From Anastatus disparis (lineage: Eukaryota; Arthropoda; Insecta; Hymenoptera; Eupelmidae): a stretch of 64,000 nucleotides of DNA. The stretch spans positions 4,436,001 to 4,500,000 of the forward strand of contig JAFFSR010000277.1 of assembly GCA_017163975.1 (NCBI GenBank), read 5' to 3'. The notes beneath the pieces are model-generated. The model saw only the letters and a program-made list of their open reading frames with translations, did no database searches and was not told where the DNA came from. This document shows positions 21,339 to 31,672 of the stretch, piece after piece. Every line of letters starts with the position of its first letter. Position 1 is the first letter of the stretch. The position numbers and the translations under genes are program-made.

Positions 21339-21878
21339 GAAAACATAAATTGAACATTGGTGATTCAAGTTATGGTATATGAACCTAAATTTATGATCTC
21401 TGATAAAGGATTAAAATGTTAAATATTATAAAATTTATATTAAGTATGGACCAGATTCGCTGTCATTGGTTAATTGATTTTTGTGTTATTTATTCAAATA
21501 TTATAACTACTGCGTAAGCGCTACTTCGAGATCGAAAAGGTAACTTGACAATCTTCAATGCTCATGATTGAGACAGATTTTTATATTACAACATTATTTA
21601 TGTTAGATTATTGTTTTTTTTTTATCAGATGTGATTTAGCTATCATATACATTGTATGTTTTTACTAGAGTTGTGTGCTATTTATTTTTACTTAAATTAA
21701 GAAAAAAATTGTTGAAAATTAAAAATTCAACATAGGCTCTTTTGGATAAAAAAAACTTTTATGCTTATAATTCAATAAATAGGTGTAAGTTTCAAAAGAA
21801 ATTTTTTTTTTTAATCGAGATTGTAAATTGACAATCTTCATTGCTCAAGATTGAGATTTATCCATTAATTACATCCTT
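21339..21878. other. AT-rich stretch with a partial TTAA-family end and a direct repeat
   Basis: CCAGATTCGCTGTCATTGGT near 21437 resembles the terminus of the TTAA foldback family. A direct repeat of about 32 bp (TTGACAATCTTCAATGCTCA then GATTGAGA) occurs at 21545-21576 and again at 21827-21858. No coding sequence is recognised. Confidence 0.45.
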
Positions 21879-22205
21879 ATACAGTGCGTCCCATAAAACC
21901 ACTTAAGATTTAAATGAAACTTTTATCGGAATATCAAAAAGAATTGCGATATCGTTTTAAAAATTATGGAATATGTTTAAAAATCACTTTTAAAAGAAAA
22001 AAAATATCGTCTGAAGGCTCATTAGAAAACTAAAAACTTTTTATTTTATTATAATTACAAAATTAATACAACATTACATTTTTTATCCGTTTTATAACTA
22101 TAAAACCATTTTGGGAAAACAGCGCAATTATATTTGTTAAGCATAAAATTAATACCTTGATATGATATAATATTTTTGATAATTTTAGTATTTAAATTTA
22201 TTTTG

Positions 22206-23281
22206 TTAATATTCAATTCGTCCTCCACGGTTATGTATAACCAGGAAAATTCTATTGGACATACTGCCAATTAAATTTTTTATAATTTCTTTTTCGATTT
22301 CACTCCAAACTTCTAAAATTGCCTCTTTTGATTCATTAATCGTATTGTACTGCTTATTTTCAGCATATACTTTACGTACAAGGATAGCCCATAAATTTTC
22401 CATCAGATTGAAGTCTGGAGAGCATGCTGGCCATAGTAAAACTAAAATGTCATTATTAACAAACCACTGTTTTGTAGCTTTACTTGCATGAATTGATGCA
22501 TTATCTTGTTAAAAAATTAAATTTTCTGTTTCGTTTTGATCTAAATAAGGTAGTAATCGATTTTGCAGTACATCAATGTATTCTGTTGCATTCATTTTAC
22601 AAGATGGAAAAGCTAAACGTAAAAGCCCATTTTTAGAAACAGCATCCCAAACCATTAAGCTTCCGCCTCCAAAATTTCTGCGTGAAAAATACTGAGGTTC
22701 CTTTCTCAAATATCTCCAATAAGAGTGATTGCCATTAGGGCCGTCTGAATTAAATTTTTTTTCATCTGAGAAAATAACCTTGAAATATAATTAAATAAAT
22801 TAAACTTCAATTCATAATTCACAATATTGTTACGATATTAGTAAAATACTTACTCATTTACTTACTTTATTCTAATCAGTGTTTATGTTAAATCTTGCAA
22901 ATTCTAGCTGAGCCTCTTTATGGCGTTGCAATAGCTTTGGAGATTTTTTCAACTTTTGTCTTACGAGATGTTCTGACGATTTAATTACTCTATGAATCGT
23001 ACTGCGTGAAATTTCCAATTGCAATTCTTCTTTAATTTATCGTAAGCTTTTTGTAGAGTTACTCGCTGTTTTTATTATTTGTCGCTCAATCCGTGCAGTT
23101 ACCTTTTTCTTTGGTCCCCCTTTTTTATTTTTACCATAAAAGCAGTATTTTTAAGGAAATTTAAAACAACATTGTGCGATCTTTTAAGTTTTTGAGCGAT
23201 TTCTCGAATACTTATATTACTTTTACGATACGCTAAGATTTTTCCTTTTTCTTGTTCAGATAAGCATTTACCTCAAGGCAT
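22206..23281 (-). pseudogene. Tc1-like transposase (DD34E), decayed, with one intron
   Basis: Minus-strand translation gives the N-terminal helix-turn-helix region (GKCLSEQEKGKILAYRKSN, IREIAQKLKRSHNVVLNFLK) and a basic linker GGPKKKVTARIERQIIK. A second DNA-binding helix region, LEISRSTIHRVIKSSEHL, follows. The catalytic domain has VIFSDEKKFNSDGPNG (first Asp), GGGSLMVWDAVSKNG, QDNASIHASK (second Asp) and PDFNLMENLWAILVRKVYA (Glu). Thirty-four residues separate the second Asp from the Glu, hence DD34E. Stops occur after Met-Pro, in SLR*IKEEL, in NTD*NK and in IF*QDN, and a one-base shift lies near 23110-23130. Each stop is explained by a single transition from the expected Arg, Gln, Gln or Trp codon. 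The catalytic triad itself is intact. An 87-bp intron interrupts it at 22779-22865. Confidence 0.88.
22779..22865 (-). other. Candidate intron inside the Tc1-like transposase
   Basis: On the minus strand the donor is GTAAGTAAATGAG and the acceptor TTATATTTCAAG. Splicing joins the codons for NK directly to VIFSDEKKF, restoring the normal Tc1 alignment. Read through, the segment contains an in-frame TGA. A second GTAAGT lies 12 bp into the intron. Inference from alignment only. Confidence 0.65.
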
Positions 23282-23290
23282 TATAATAAA

Positions 23291-23670
23291 TTTCTTTTAA
23301 ATATAATAATAAAATGTGTGAATGCGATAATAAAAATATCCAACAATCAAAATTGAATTTTAAACCCTTAACCGTTAAAACACATTTTGTGACAGTCAAA
23401 AACTCCATTCCAGCCGATAGTGGTAGCGTCAGAGCGGGAAATTCAAAAATTTCCAAAATAAGAATATTAAAAAAAATACTTTTCATCATTTTATAATTAA
23501 TAATAAATTCAAAGAAAAAAAGTTACTATAACAGAATTGTAACGGGCGCGTTTTGCTGGATGCACGGTCGCCAGGTAATTTTAATAATAAATTACCAAAA
23601 TATAGATTAAAGTTACAATAATAAGTTCTTGACATGCATTAGTCACATAATCCATACAGCAAGAAGGATT
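23291..23670. other. AT-rich flank without recognised gene
   Basis: Nothing recognised apart from a short GC-rich patch (AACGGGCGCGTTTTGC near 23540). Confidence 0.4.
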
Positions 23671-23679
23671 GAAACACCG

Positions 23680-23901
23680 GAATCGACGATCTCCTCTAGA
23701 TGCTTTACTGTCAGAGATGCGATAATTGGTATTTTAATAATTATGCAAGGATATACAATCGACGACTTCCTCCAGATGCTTTACTATTGGAAGTGCGATA
23801 TTATATCCTTAACATAAATGTTATGAAATCTTATGAAAGTACAATAATCGATGACGTTCGCTGAATGCTTTACCATTGAACGTGCGATAATGTGCACTTT
23901 A
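23680..23901 (+). repeat. Three imperfect copies of a roughly 52-bp motif
   Basis: AATCGACGATCTCCTCTAGA with TGCTTTACTG and GATGCGATAAT (23681-23733) is followed by related copies at 23757-23807 and 23847-23901. Each has the order ATCGA(C/T)GA, TGCTTTAC, TGCGATA. Spacings of 76 and 90 bp are irregular, unlike a normal satellite. Confidence 0.65.
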
Positions 23902-24448
23902 AAGATAAGATGCATTATTACCTTCATTATCTGAAATTAGTGTAAAACAGATTTAATTTAATAAATTTAGAGTAATTTTTATTAATTTTAAATTATTAAA
24001 TTTATTTAATATAATTAATTCTTTTTTAAATAAAATACAAATATACAATAATTTATTTAAATAAATTATTAAATGAAATGAGAATCTTATAGTAAGCTAG
24101 TCTCTACATGTTGCCGCGTAGAGAGACTGATCAAGAATCCGATAGAATATACCTTAGATGTCACATGATCGAACATCTAAGAGAGAATGTGTCAGCTTGG
24201 ATGGATTCACGCTCTTCCATATTATTTCATAAACCTTCTATGAAGTTCTATTCCTCACTAAAGAATTATACATTAGAAAATAGAATGTTCGATAAAATTC
24301 ATTTTATATATTTGTCAAAGAAACATTTAATTAATATAAATATATTTGTAAAAGAAACATTCTATTTCCTTTACATTTTAAAAAACTATTTTCAATAGCT
24401 AATTTTTTATATTTTAATTTATATCTTCAAACTTTAAATAGAATAATC
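23902..24448. other. AT-rich stretch
   Basis: Palindromic AT words (for example ATTTATTTAAATAAATTATT near 24051) but no gene. The open frame at 24108-24398 has no recognisable motif. Confidence 0.4.
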
Positions 24449-24536
24449 TTTTTTCAACAGTGGGCTAAAAATATCACTTTTGCTCCCGGCACGGAAAACG
24501 AAAAGTGCTAATTTTAGCCTCACTGTTGAAAAAAAT
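24449..24536. repeat. Hairpin 1 of a double-hairpin element
   Basis: TTTTTTCAACAGTGGGCTAA and CACTTTTG pair with CGAAAAGTG and TTTTAGCCTCACTGTTGAAA across a loop of about 15 bp. It directly precedes a second hairpin at 24540-24662. Confidence 0.75.
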
Positions 24537-24539
24537 CGT

Positions 24540-24662
24540 ATATGCACCACAGAAGGTAAAATGGACAACCCATAGCACGAGTTTGCCACCCTCGGCTTTG
24601 CCTCGGGTGTCAATTCACTCGTGCTATGGCCTGTCCTTTATTTTACCTCCCTAGGTGCATAA
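24540..24662. repeat. Hairpin 2 of a double-hairpin element
   Basis: TATGCACCACAGAAGGTAAA, CCATAGCACGAG and TGCCACC pair with GGTGTC, CTCGTGCTATGG, TTTTACCTCCCTAGGTGCAT. The loop itself contains CTCGGCTTTGCCTCGG. The two hairpins together span 214 bp and may be one small non-autonomous element. Confidence 0.75.
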
Positions 24663-25920
24663 TATATTTTTTTATACAGATTATAGGAATTGAATGTTCT
24701 ATTTATGTATAAACAATTATATTAATAAGCTACATCTTATATATTTTATTATTAACAATCAAATATTGATAATACTTTTTCATTAAAAGAAATAAAAAAT
24801 TCCATTTCTATATTTATTTTACTATATCTATATATATATACATTTTGAGTTATCTTCATTATCGGCCTCAGCAGGTAACTATGAAGTCCTACTTTTACTT
24901 TTAACGTAATTTAAATTCATTATTACAGAAAATTATCCTATGTCTTAAATAATGTCCAATTATTTATAAAAATATTCATATTCAATTTAATAATTCTATG
25001 CAAAATTGATATGAGCCGTTACATAGCCCTCCAGATGGAATTGAAAATTTTTTGCATGTAAAATAACATTTAATTAAGAAAAGAAATTTTGAATTCTATC
25101 TCTGAAATGTTTTTTAATTACACTAAACGCCATATGATTGATTGCTTATATTTATTGTTATATTAAATATTAAATTTAAATCAAAATAAGCTTAATTCGT
25201 AAATATAAACATTCAATCATATTTACAAACAATTATGATTTTAATTCTCAATTATCATTTCATTATTTTAATCAATTTTATTAATCTAAAATTTGAATTT
25301 TTTATAATTGAAACACTCATTTAGTTTTAAAAAGTTACATACTTTTCAGGAAATTTTACTTTTTTCAAATATAATTTATATATAATTTAAACTATTTTGT
25401 TTTTAAATAAATGGGCAAATAAGTGTTTAAATTACTTAATTCTATCAATATTCAAACTACTCTAGAATGTTTTATAGCCTTCCACTAAAAGATGAAATTT
25501 AAGTATTATCTTTTAATCATAAATAAACAATCAAATGAATATTTAATCGCATTTTCTAATAATTATTTGCCTAAATTGTTAACAAAGAATTTTTGATATC
25601 TAAGCTAAGCCCTTTTATAGCTCCCCTATTAGAATAAAATTTAAAAAATGAAATTTATTTAAAAAAAAAAACAAATGTATATAAACCATAGATTTTACTA
25701 CTACAATTTTGAAATTTTCTTTAACAATAAATAAATATATAAATAAAATCTATTTAAATTACTGATATATGAAAAAGAAAACTACCATTTTTTATTGAAA
25801 CAATAAAATTGAATAATATAATTAAGTTAATACTAATATTAATTATCTAAAATTAGAAAAGATCTTCTTTCTTCTCTCTTCTTTCTTCTATATTTATATC
25901 TATATTATAATTTTCAATAA
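24663..25920. other. AT-rich stretch without recognised content
   Basis: No ORF, repeat or family motif detected on either strand. Confidence 0.5.
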
Positions 25921-25924
25921 AGCT

Positions 25925-26700
25925 ATTTTATTTTTTCCTTACTTTTCTATATGCTAGGGAAAGCTTCTTTATTCGGGGTCTACGTCCCTCTAAGGGCATC
26001 CTGACAGGGGCGCTACTTGGCTTGTAATGGGTCGCTTCTGAGGTCCCGTTAAGGCAACCTCATTTTCCTTAATATTTTATCATCATCCGTCTACTGCCCG
26101 ATAATTGCCTGACTATTGATATTCAAAACTTTTTAAAGTAAAATATAACCTCTTCTGAAGTTCTCGCCAGTAAATTAAATTTTATTTTTCTTATAAGATA
26201 CGAATTAGTTTGCAAAAGATAAATGTATTGATATATTTATAAAATAATATAAATGAATCATTCTTCAACTCAATTTTATATATTATGCATTTATTTTGTT
26301 CTATGAAAATTCAATGTTGATTGCTATTAAACCATACACGCATACATTACCCTACTAAATAAGAACATCGCTGTATCTAAAATTAAAATAATTCTTCTTT
26401 TCGTGTTGAATATTATTTATATTGAAACTATTTTAGAGTTAAATTTACAAGAAAAATAGTTTTTTTTTACATCAGATATACGCGTGCATCAGAAGAGGTT
26501 ATGTTCTCACTTTGAATTTTTTCATGTCAATTGTCGGGCAATTGTCAGGTGGTAAACGGGTATTGATAGGGCACATCTGAAAATGAGGTTGCGCTATCGG
26601 GACCTCAGAAGCGCCCCATTACATACCCCACCGGGACCTTATAATAATCTTAGGGTACCTTATAGAGATCTCACTTTTACCTTAACTTCGTTTCTAGTCG
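25925..26700. mobile_element. Element with inverted arms of about 200-240 bp
   Basis: The left arm 25940-26170 contains TTGTAATGGGTCGCTTCTGA, GGTCCCGTTAAGGCAACCTC, CTGCCCGATAATTGCCTGAC and TATAACCTCTTCTGA. The right arm 26484-26690 carries the complements in reverse order (CAGAAGAGGTTATG, TGTCGGGCAATTGTCAG, ATGAGGTTGCGCTATCGGGA, CCTCAGAAGCGCCCCATTAC). The spacer of about 310 bp is AT-rich and non-coding. The arms contrast in GC content with everything around. Family not identified. Confidence 0.7.
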
Positions 26701-27055
26701 GGTGCGTGCCAGTCAATGGCTGTGCCATTAAGCTAACGTGGCTTATTATTGCATTTCATTCAATACGAGCTATATATGAATCCTCGTATATTAGTTTTAT
26801 TTTTATTTTTAAATTTTTTTATTCAAATAAGAACGTCTTCTGCAGTTGCTCTACCCAACTAGCTGAGCAGGGTTTACTGGCGCTCAACTTAGATAAGTAT
26901 AAATTTTGTGAACACAGGTAAGTTTTTGTAAGTTAGTGGCTTCAAGGATTTTTCGGAGGTCTGAAGAATTTGCCACGTAACAAGATATTAGAGTAAATAA
27001 GAGAAAAAGAGACAGAGAGAGAGCAAAGTATTCATATTACACTAATTGTTGATTC
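26701..27055. other. Short stretch without recognised gene
   Basis: A fragment near 26830-26920 translates to CSTQLAEQGLLALNLDKYKF, which has a protein-like look, but it is too short to assign. Confidence 0.3.
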
Positions 27056-27250
27056 TGCAACTCATACACACATATTCTTTACTCTTTCTTTCTCTCTCCC
27101 CCTTCTTTTCTTTAAAAGTATATTTAAGGCACAAATCTACTTCATGTAACGTGTACATATATGCATGTCCCCAAGCAGAGAGCGTTTTGAGAGAAGAAAA
27201 GAAAGAAGGGGAGAGAAAGAGTAAAGATAGTAAGTATGTGTATATTCGTA
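27056..27250. repeat. Inverted repeat with pyrimidine/purine arms
   Basis: ATACACACATATTCTTTACT, CTTTCTTTCTCTCTCCCCCT at 27063-27115 is complementary to the purine-rich 27186-27246 (GAGAAGAAAAGAAAGAAGGG, GAGAGAAAGAGTAAAGATAG, TATGTGTAT). The spacer is about 70 bp. The open frames on both strands arise from this symmetry. Confidence 0.75.
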
Positions 27251-27489
27251 GTAACAACCATATGCTCCCTAAAGTAAATGTATGCGTTGCTTGCGTATCG
27301 ACGCATAGTATACGTATACAAAAGTTGGCAGTTTTGTGAGAGCGACATTTTTGTGACACTGTTGGACTTATTGAATTAGTCCCTTCCGGCCTAACCCTAT
27401 ATAAAAAACATATTTTTAATAATGCAAAAATTCACCAAAAAATGTACATAGAAAATAAATGCTACTTTTTACTCTGAAGTCTATACGCA

Positions 27490-28340
27490 CGTTACCATAA
27501 ATGCCTTTTCTAAAAATCCACATGTCTCATCTGCTATTTGATGGAAGTTGGAAAAAAACTCTGACATATAAATTTTCAGCACCCTTATTCCTGCGCATGC
27601 GCAGTAAAGTCAAAATAAGTATTTTTTCGACTTCATTTTTGTTTGACGCTCTTTTATATAAAAAATTCTTGCAAAAAATCATAAACGTAGATTATTGGAT
27701 AGCAATCGATCAAAAAATTTTACAAATTGCATAACTACAAGTATAAATCTCAAAAGCATTATTTAAGATTTAAATTGTTCTGACACTCTTGCTCTTGAAA
27801 TGACACTTTCTGAATTCATGGTTTTAATGTATTTTCCCCGATATTTGCGATAGTTATGTCAGTTAAAAAAAATGGTGCGTCACTCTGATTTTCTCCAAAA
27901 ACCGATTTTTTTGCACCTCTTTGGTATATTATGTGGGTTATGTTACAAAATAAGAGTTCGAACATTTTTTTCTTTGTGTATTTTTTTTCACTCTTTATGA
28001 TGATGCTATTAGCATGAAGAAAAAATGATTTTCGATTCCTATTTTTATTGAGAATAGATTTTTTAGACTTTTTCCACGTCTTTTATAGGTTATGTTACAA
28101 TTTGAGAGCTTAAATAAACCTTTCTTTGTATCTTTTTTTTCTTCATTATAGTGCCATTAGTTTCAAAAAAAGATGTGCAGTCCTGATTCTCGACAAAAAA
28201 CTGATATTTTCACGTTTTTTATAGCCTATTTCAAAAGTTGCGAGTTCAAATAATTTCTACTATATTTTTTCCTGCTTGTCATGGCGGTATCAGTTTCATC
28301 AAGGTTTTTAATATGATACGTTCAAATATTGGCAAACGAT
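27490..28340 (+). repeat. Long repeat, copy 1 (solo inverted-end sequence)
   Basis: This is a direct repeat of 28880-29545 and an inverted match to 30830-31235. Shared words include CTATTTGATGGAAGTTGG, GCGCATGCGCAG, TTTAAGATTTAAATTGTT, ACACTCTTGC and ATGGTGCGTCACTCTGATTT. Internally it repeats GGTTATGTTACAATTTGAGA at intervals of about 130-200 bp. No ORF. Confidence 0.8.
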
Positions 28341-28445
28341 CTGATTTCTAATTCTTTTACGTTACTACTAGGTTGTAAATGAGTCAAACATTCTGAAGTC
28401 AGAAACTGATTTCAATTTTTTTAAAAGTTATAAGTAAATAATCTT

Positions 28446-28833
28446 TTAAGAGCAGGCCGGATTCGCTATCCTTGTCTAATTGGCATTTTTGTTATTTACT
28501 CAAGTTTTAATCAGTGTATCTTTAAATTAAAGGTCGAGCGCAATAGATATTATTATTATGAACATCTATGCACAAGAAAAAAATATCTACCGGTTTGTTT
28601 TTGAGAAAAGTAAGTAACGCCAAAGTAAAAGTTTATGTTTATAATATTTTCGCGTTACTTTTCTCAAAAACAAATTGGTAGATATTTTTTTTCTTGTGCA
28701 TAGATGTTCATAATAATAATATCTATTGCGCTCGACCTTTAATTTGAAGATACACCGATTAAAACTTGAGTAAATAAAAAACAACTCAATTGTTACTCGA
28801 TCGGTATCAGGTTCTACTCCGGCCTACCGTTAA
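28446..28833. mobile_element. TTAA-flanked foldback element, arms about 180 bp
   Basis: It starts TTAAGAGCAGGCCGGATTCG and ends CTCCGGCCTACCGTTAA. Long arms are nearly identical complements: TTTAAATTAAAGGTCGAGCG, CAATAGATATTATTATTATG, AACATCTATGCACAAG and ATATCTACC all recur inverted, meeting at a GTTACTTTTCTC core. Apparent open frames are shadows of the palindrome. It lies between two copies of a longer repeat. Confidence 0.88.
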
Positions 28834-28879
28834 GGAGCTTTTTTTAAATCATCGATACTTCCATGAATATCAAAGGCTA

Positions 28880-31235
28880 TAGGCGGGTTACCATAGTGAA
28901 AATGCCTTGTTTCAGAATCCACATATTTCATGTACTATTCGATGGAGGTTGGAAAAAAACACCTCCACACATGTGCAGAAAAGTCAGAATAAGTGTTTTT
29001 TTGACTTAATTTTTTTTCGGCCCCCCTCCTGTTTATTGGAAAATTCTTACAAATAATCATAGGAATAGTTTATTGTATAGGAATTCATCAAAAATTTTCG
29101 TAAATTACATAACCTCAAATATGAACCTGGAAAGCATCGTTTAAGATTTAAATTGTTATTTTAACACTCTTGCCTTTGAGGTGCCACTTTTTAAACTCAT
29201 ATTTTTAATGTATTTTCCCCGTTATTAACGATAGTTATACTAGTTAAAAATAAAATGGTGCGTCTCTCTGATTTTCTCAAAAACTGATTTTTTGCACTTT
29301 TTTCGCATATTCTGTAGGTTATGTTACAATCTAAGAGTTCAAATGCGATTTTTTTGTGTATTTTCTTCCGCTTTTTATGAAGGTGGTAAAATGGTACGCA
29401 ACCCTTATTTTTGTTAAAAATCTATTTTGTTTTGCACTTTTTACGCGTTTTTTATAGGTTATGTTACAATTTGAGAGCTTAAGTAACGCTATTCCGTGTA
29501 TTTTTTTTGCTCTTTATAATGGTGCTGTTAATTTCAAAAAAAGGTGTCCTACCCCGACGTGAATGATTAATTGGAACTGGCTATTTTAAATTGAAATTTT
29601 TGCCTCCCGAATAGTAATAAGTTGAATTTCCTTAATCATTTTATGAGTACTCTCGGTGAGAGCATATTTCTTCAATTGTATCAAGAAATCTTCAAATGTA
29701 CTAGTTTCATTAAGTAAATCTGATTTTTTCCAAATACTATAAATTATTTATTCATAAAGATCTTCGCCCATCAAGGAAATCATTTCCAAATCAATACTTT
29801 CTCCAATTGGGCATTTTTCACAGTCTCCCAGTACACATTTCATATCATCCTTAGAGCAAAATAAAGAAGAAAATATATTTGATTCAATTTTTGAAATGTC
29901 ATATTTATTGTTTGTATTATGATTTTTTAAAGGTATCAACATATGTTCCAAATTTTCGCAATAAATACAAAGACACTTATCATTGGGTGGATGGGGCATA
30001 ACCTACTTTGGTTTCAAGACATAGAATATTGTTTTGCCTATTTTTTTTTTCATTCGGGAATTTTCTTCTTTGAATAATTTAAACATTAATTTCATGCTTC
30101 GCATAAGAAAGCGCTGAACTTTTTTAGTTTTGATACTATTTCCTTTTGCAGATATTGTTTCATTTTCATTTGCACTTTGTCGAGGGCAATTAAAATCATC
30201 GTTTAAATAATACTCTTTGACTTTTAACGAAACTTTCTTATGCAAATAATGGCCACTATAATTTTTAAGCTTGTTACAGACATCTTCATTATTCACCAGT
30301 AAGCATGCTTGATCAATCATGTACGTAGTTATGCCTGGCAGAGCTGATAATAAATATTCTTTAGAAAATCTTCTCTGGATAGCAAAATTTTTGGATACAA
30401 GCGCTGCAAAGACTTCGTTATATGGGCCAATTCTCTGAATGGATTTTTAAAGGAATGGCACATAACTTTCGTGTACTTTTTTTCAAGTCCTTGTACTTTA
30501 TCTTGGCCAGTGATGATACTATTGTAATTGACTCGAAATCTTTTAATAAAGCAAAAAAGAACTTTATGAAAATTAGACTTAATCTTAACCACAACATTGC
30601 TTCGAGTAACATAGCGATTAGTTTTTTATTCTCATTTTTTAATTAAAAAGTAATTACAATGTGAATAAAAGAGTTCAAAACACGTGTAAAAAATTCCAAC
30701 AGAAATTATTGTGTAGTAATGAGTCGTGAAATTAAAACAGCCAAGAATTGACATGTTATTTTTTATTGTTTCCCGAGAACAAATCGAGGTTATAGAAAAA
30801 AAATATATTTGACAAATCTGCAAAAAAAAGTACTAAAAATTTGGTTTTTGACGAGAATTAGAGTGGCGCACCATTTTGTTTTAAGTAATATAACTATCGT
30901 TAATAATGGGGAGAAACACATTGAAAAAATAAGTTTAAAAAGTGGCACTTCAAGGGCAAGAGTGTTCAAATAACAATTCAAATCTTAAATGATGCTTTTC
31001 AGGTTCATATTTTTGGTTATGTAATCAGCGAAAATTTTTGATCAATTGCTATACAATAAACTACCCTAATGATTTTTCGCAAAAATTTTCCATATAAAGG
31101 AGCGTAAAAATAATAAAGTCGAAAAAACACTTATTTTGACATTGTTGCGCATGCGCAGGAATGAGGGGACTGAAAATTTATGTGTGGGAGTTTGTTCCAA
31201 CCTCCATCGAATAGTAACAACAGTGTTGCCATACA
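28880..31235 (-). mobile_element. DNA transposon with long inverted ends enclosing a transposase remnant
   Basis: The left end 28886-29545 and right end 30830-31235 are inverted copies of one another over at least 400 bp. Examples are CTATTCGATGGAGGTTGG on the left and CCAACCTCCATCGAATAG on the right, and also AAATGGTGCGTCTCTCTGAT against its complement ATTAGAGTGGCGCACCATTT. They flank the minus-strand transposase fragment at 29560-30625. A third, solo copy lies at 27490-28340. Exact termini and target duplication could not be fixed. Confidence 0.7.
29560..30625 (-). pseudogene. Transposase-like protein, N-terminal half, decayed
   Basis: Minus-strand pieces join in order. ITKSLQRLYPKILLSREDFL (30329-30592) precedes a frame change. 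Then ACLLVNNEDVCNKLKNYSGH, VSLKVKEYYLNDDFN and KTKKVQRFLMRSMKLMFKLF follow (30003-30320). A TAG stands where the family has Trp in a Arg-Pro-Lys-Trp-like motif (here LKPK*V). Next is a cysteine-rich block, CLCIYCENLEHML, then FCSKDDMKCVLGDCEKCP (29748-29999), and SIWKKSDLLNETSTFEDFLI after another stop. The Cys pattern (CxCxxC, then CxxxxxxCxxxxCxxCP) is a putative zinc-binding motif of a large transposon-encoded family common in insect genomes. The catalytic C-terminal half is missing. Superfamily name uncertain. Confidence 0.65.
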
Positions 31236-31251
31236 TAGGGGATCGCATGTT

Positions 31252-31300
31252 AAATTTCAAAATCCTCAAAGTTCCGTGGAACTTAGAGGATTTTTGAAAT
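31252..31300. repeat. Near-perfect 49-bp hairpin
   Basis: AAAATCCTC (31259-31267) and AAGTTCC pair with GGAACTT and GAGGATTTT (31286-31294) around a GT loop. With the outer ATTTCA/TGAAAT the stem spans about 24 bp. It lies just outside the inverted end of the 28880-31235 element. Confidence 0.8.
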
Positions 31301-31339
31301 ATAAAATATTGGCGAGAAAAAAGAGTGGGATAACAATAG

Positions 31340-31453
31340 AAACTGCCACACACCCGCCGAGTGTGCAGGATACTATAACAAGGATGGAACTATCGAAGCG
31401 GTTATTTTTAGATTTGGCAACGTCGACATCCTCAAAAATCCGTAGCGATACAA

Positions 31454-31460
<7 letters not shown>
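31340..31460 (+). repeat. Short dispersed segment shared with 7755-7795
   Basis: CTGCCACACACCCGCCGAGT and GTGCAGGATACTATAACAAG resemble CCGCCACACACCCGCGACGT and GTGCAGGACACTAAACAAAG at 7760-7800, in the same orientation. The rest shows no family signal. Confidence 0.6.

Positions 31461-31508
<48 letters not shown>
31461..31508. repeat. (TA)n microsatellite
   Basis: Uninterrupted TA tract directly left of a dispersed repeat that also flanks (TA)n at 34350-34409. Confidence 0.95.
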
Positions 31509-31511
<3 letters not shown>

Positions 31512-31672
31512 GTATAATAAAAATGTGTTTCCAGCCGTCTATACCAAACATTTATACAAAAGATGTTGAATGTTATTTGAAAGTTTAGGTAGAAGAAATA
31601 ATTTAGTCTGGTACAGAAGATGGTATTTGAAATATCTATAAAAACAGTTGAAAACTGTAAAAACATATATAA
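31509..31672 (+). repeat. Dispersed repeat, copy of the 34262-34590 arms
   Basis: TTTTGGTATAATAAAAATGT, CAGCCGTCTATACCAAACAT, GTTATTTGAAAGTTTAGGTA, GAAGAAATAATTTAGTCTGG and AAATATCTATAAAAACAG occur here and, in part direct and in part inverted, at 34262-34590. Confidence 0.8.

Larger units (their letters stand above)
21880..23290 (-). mobile_element. Tc1-like DNA transposon remnant
   Basis: The left border is TA at 21880-21881 followed by a TIR-like CAGTGCGTCCCATAAAACCA. The transposase pseudogene fills 22206-23281 on the minus strand. I could not find the complementary terminus to the right of 23290, so the transposase-start end of the element is deleted or strongly diverged. The TA border and a TIR beginning CAGTG are typical of IS630/Tc1/mariner elements. 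Confidence 0.75.

Noticed and set aside
24108..24398. 96-codon forward frame
   Set aside because: No motif, AT-driven composition in its second half, and no splice or promoter context.
27042..27359. Overlapping frames of 97 and 105 codons on opposite strands
   Set aside because: Explained by the pyrimidine/purine inverted repeat. Both have the low-complexity composition of that repeat.
28587..28784. 65-codon minus-strand frame
   Set aside because: It lies inside the palindromic arms of a foldback element, and the matching frame on the other strand shows it is structural.
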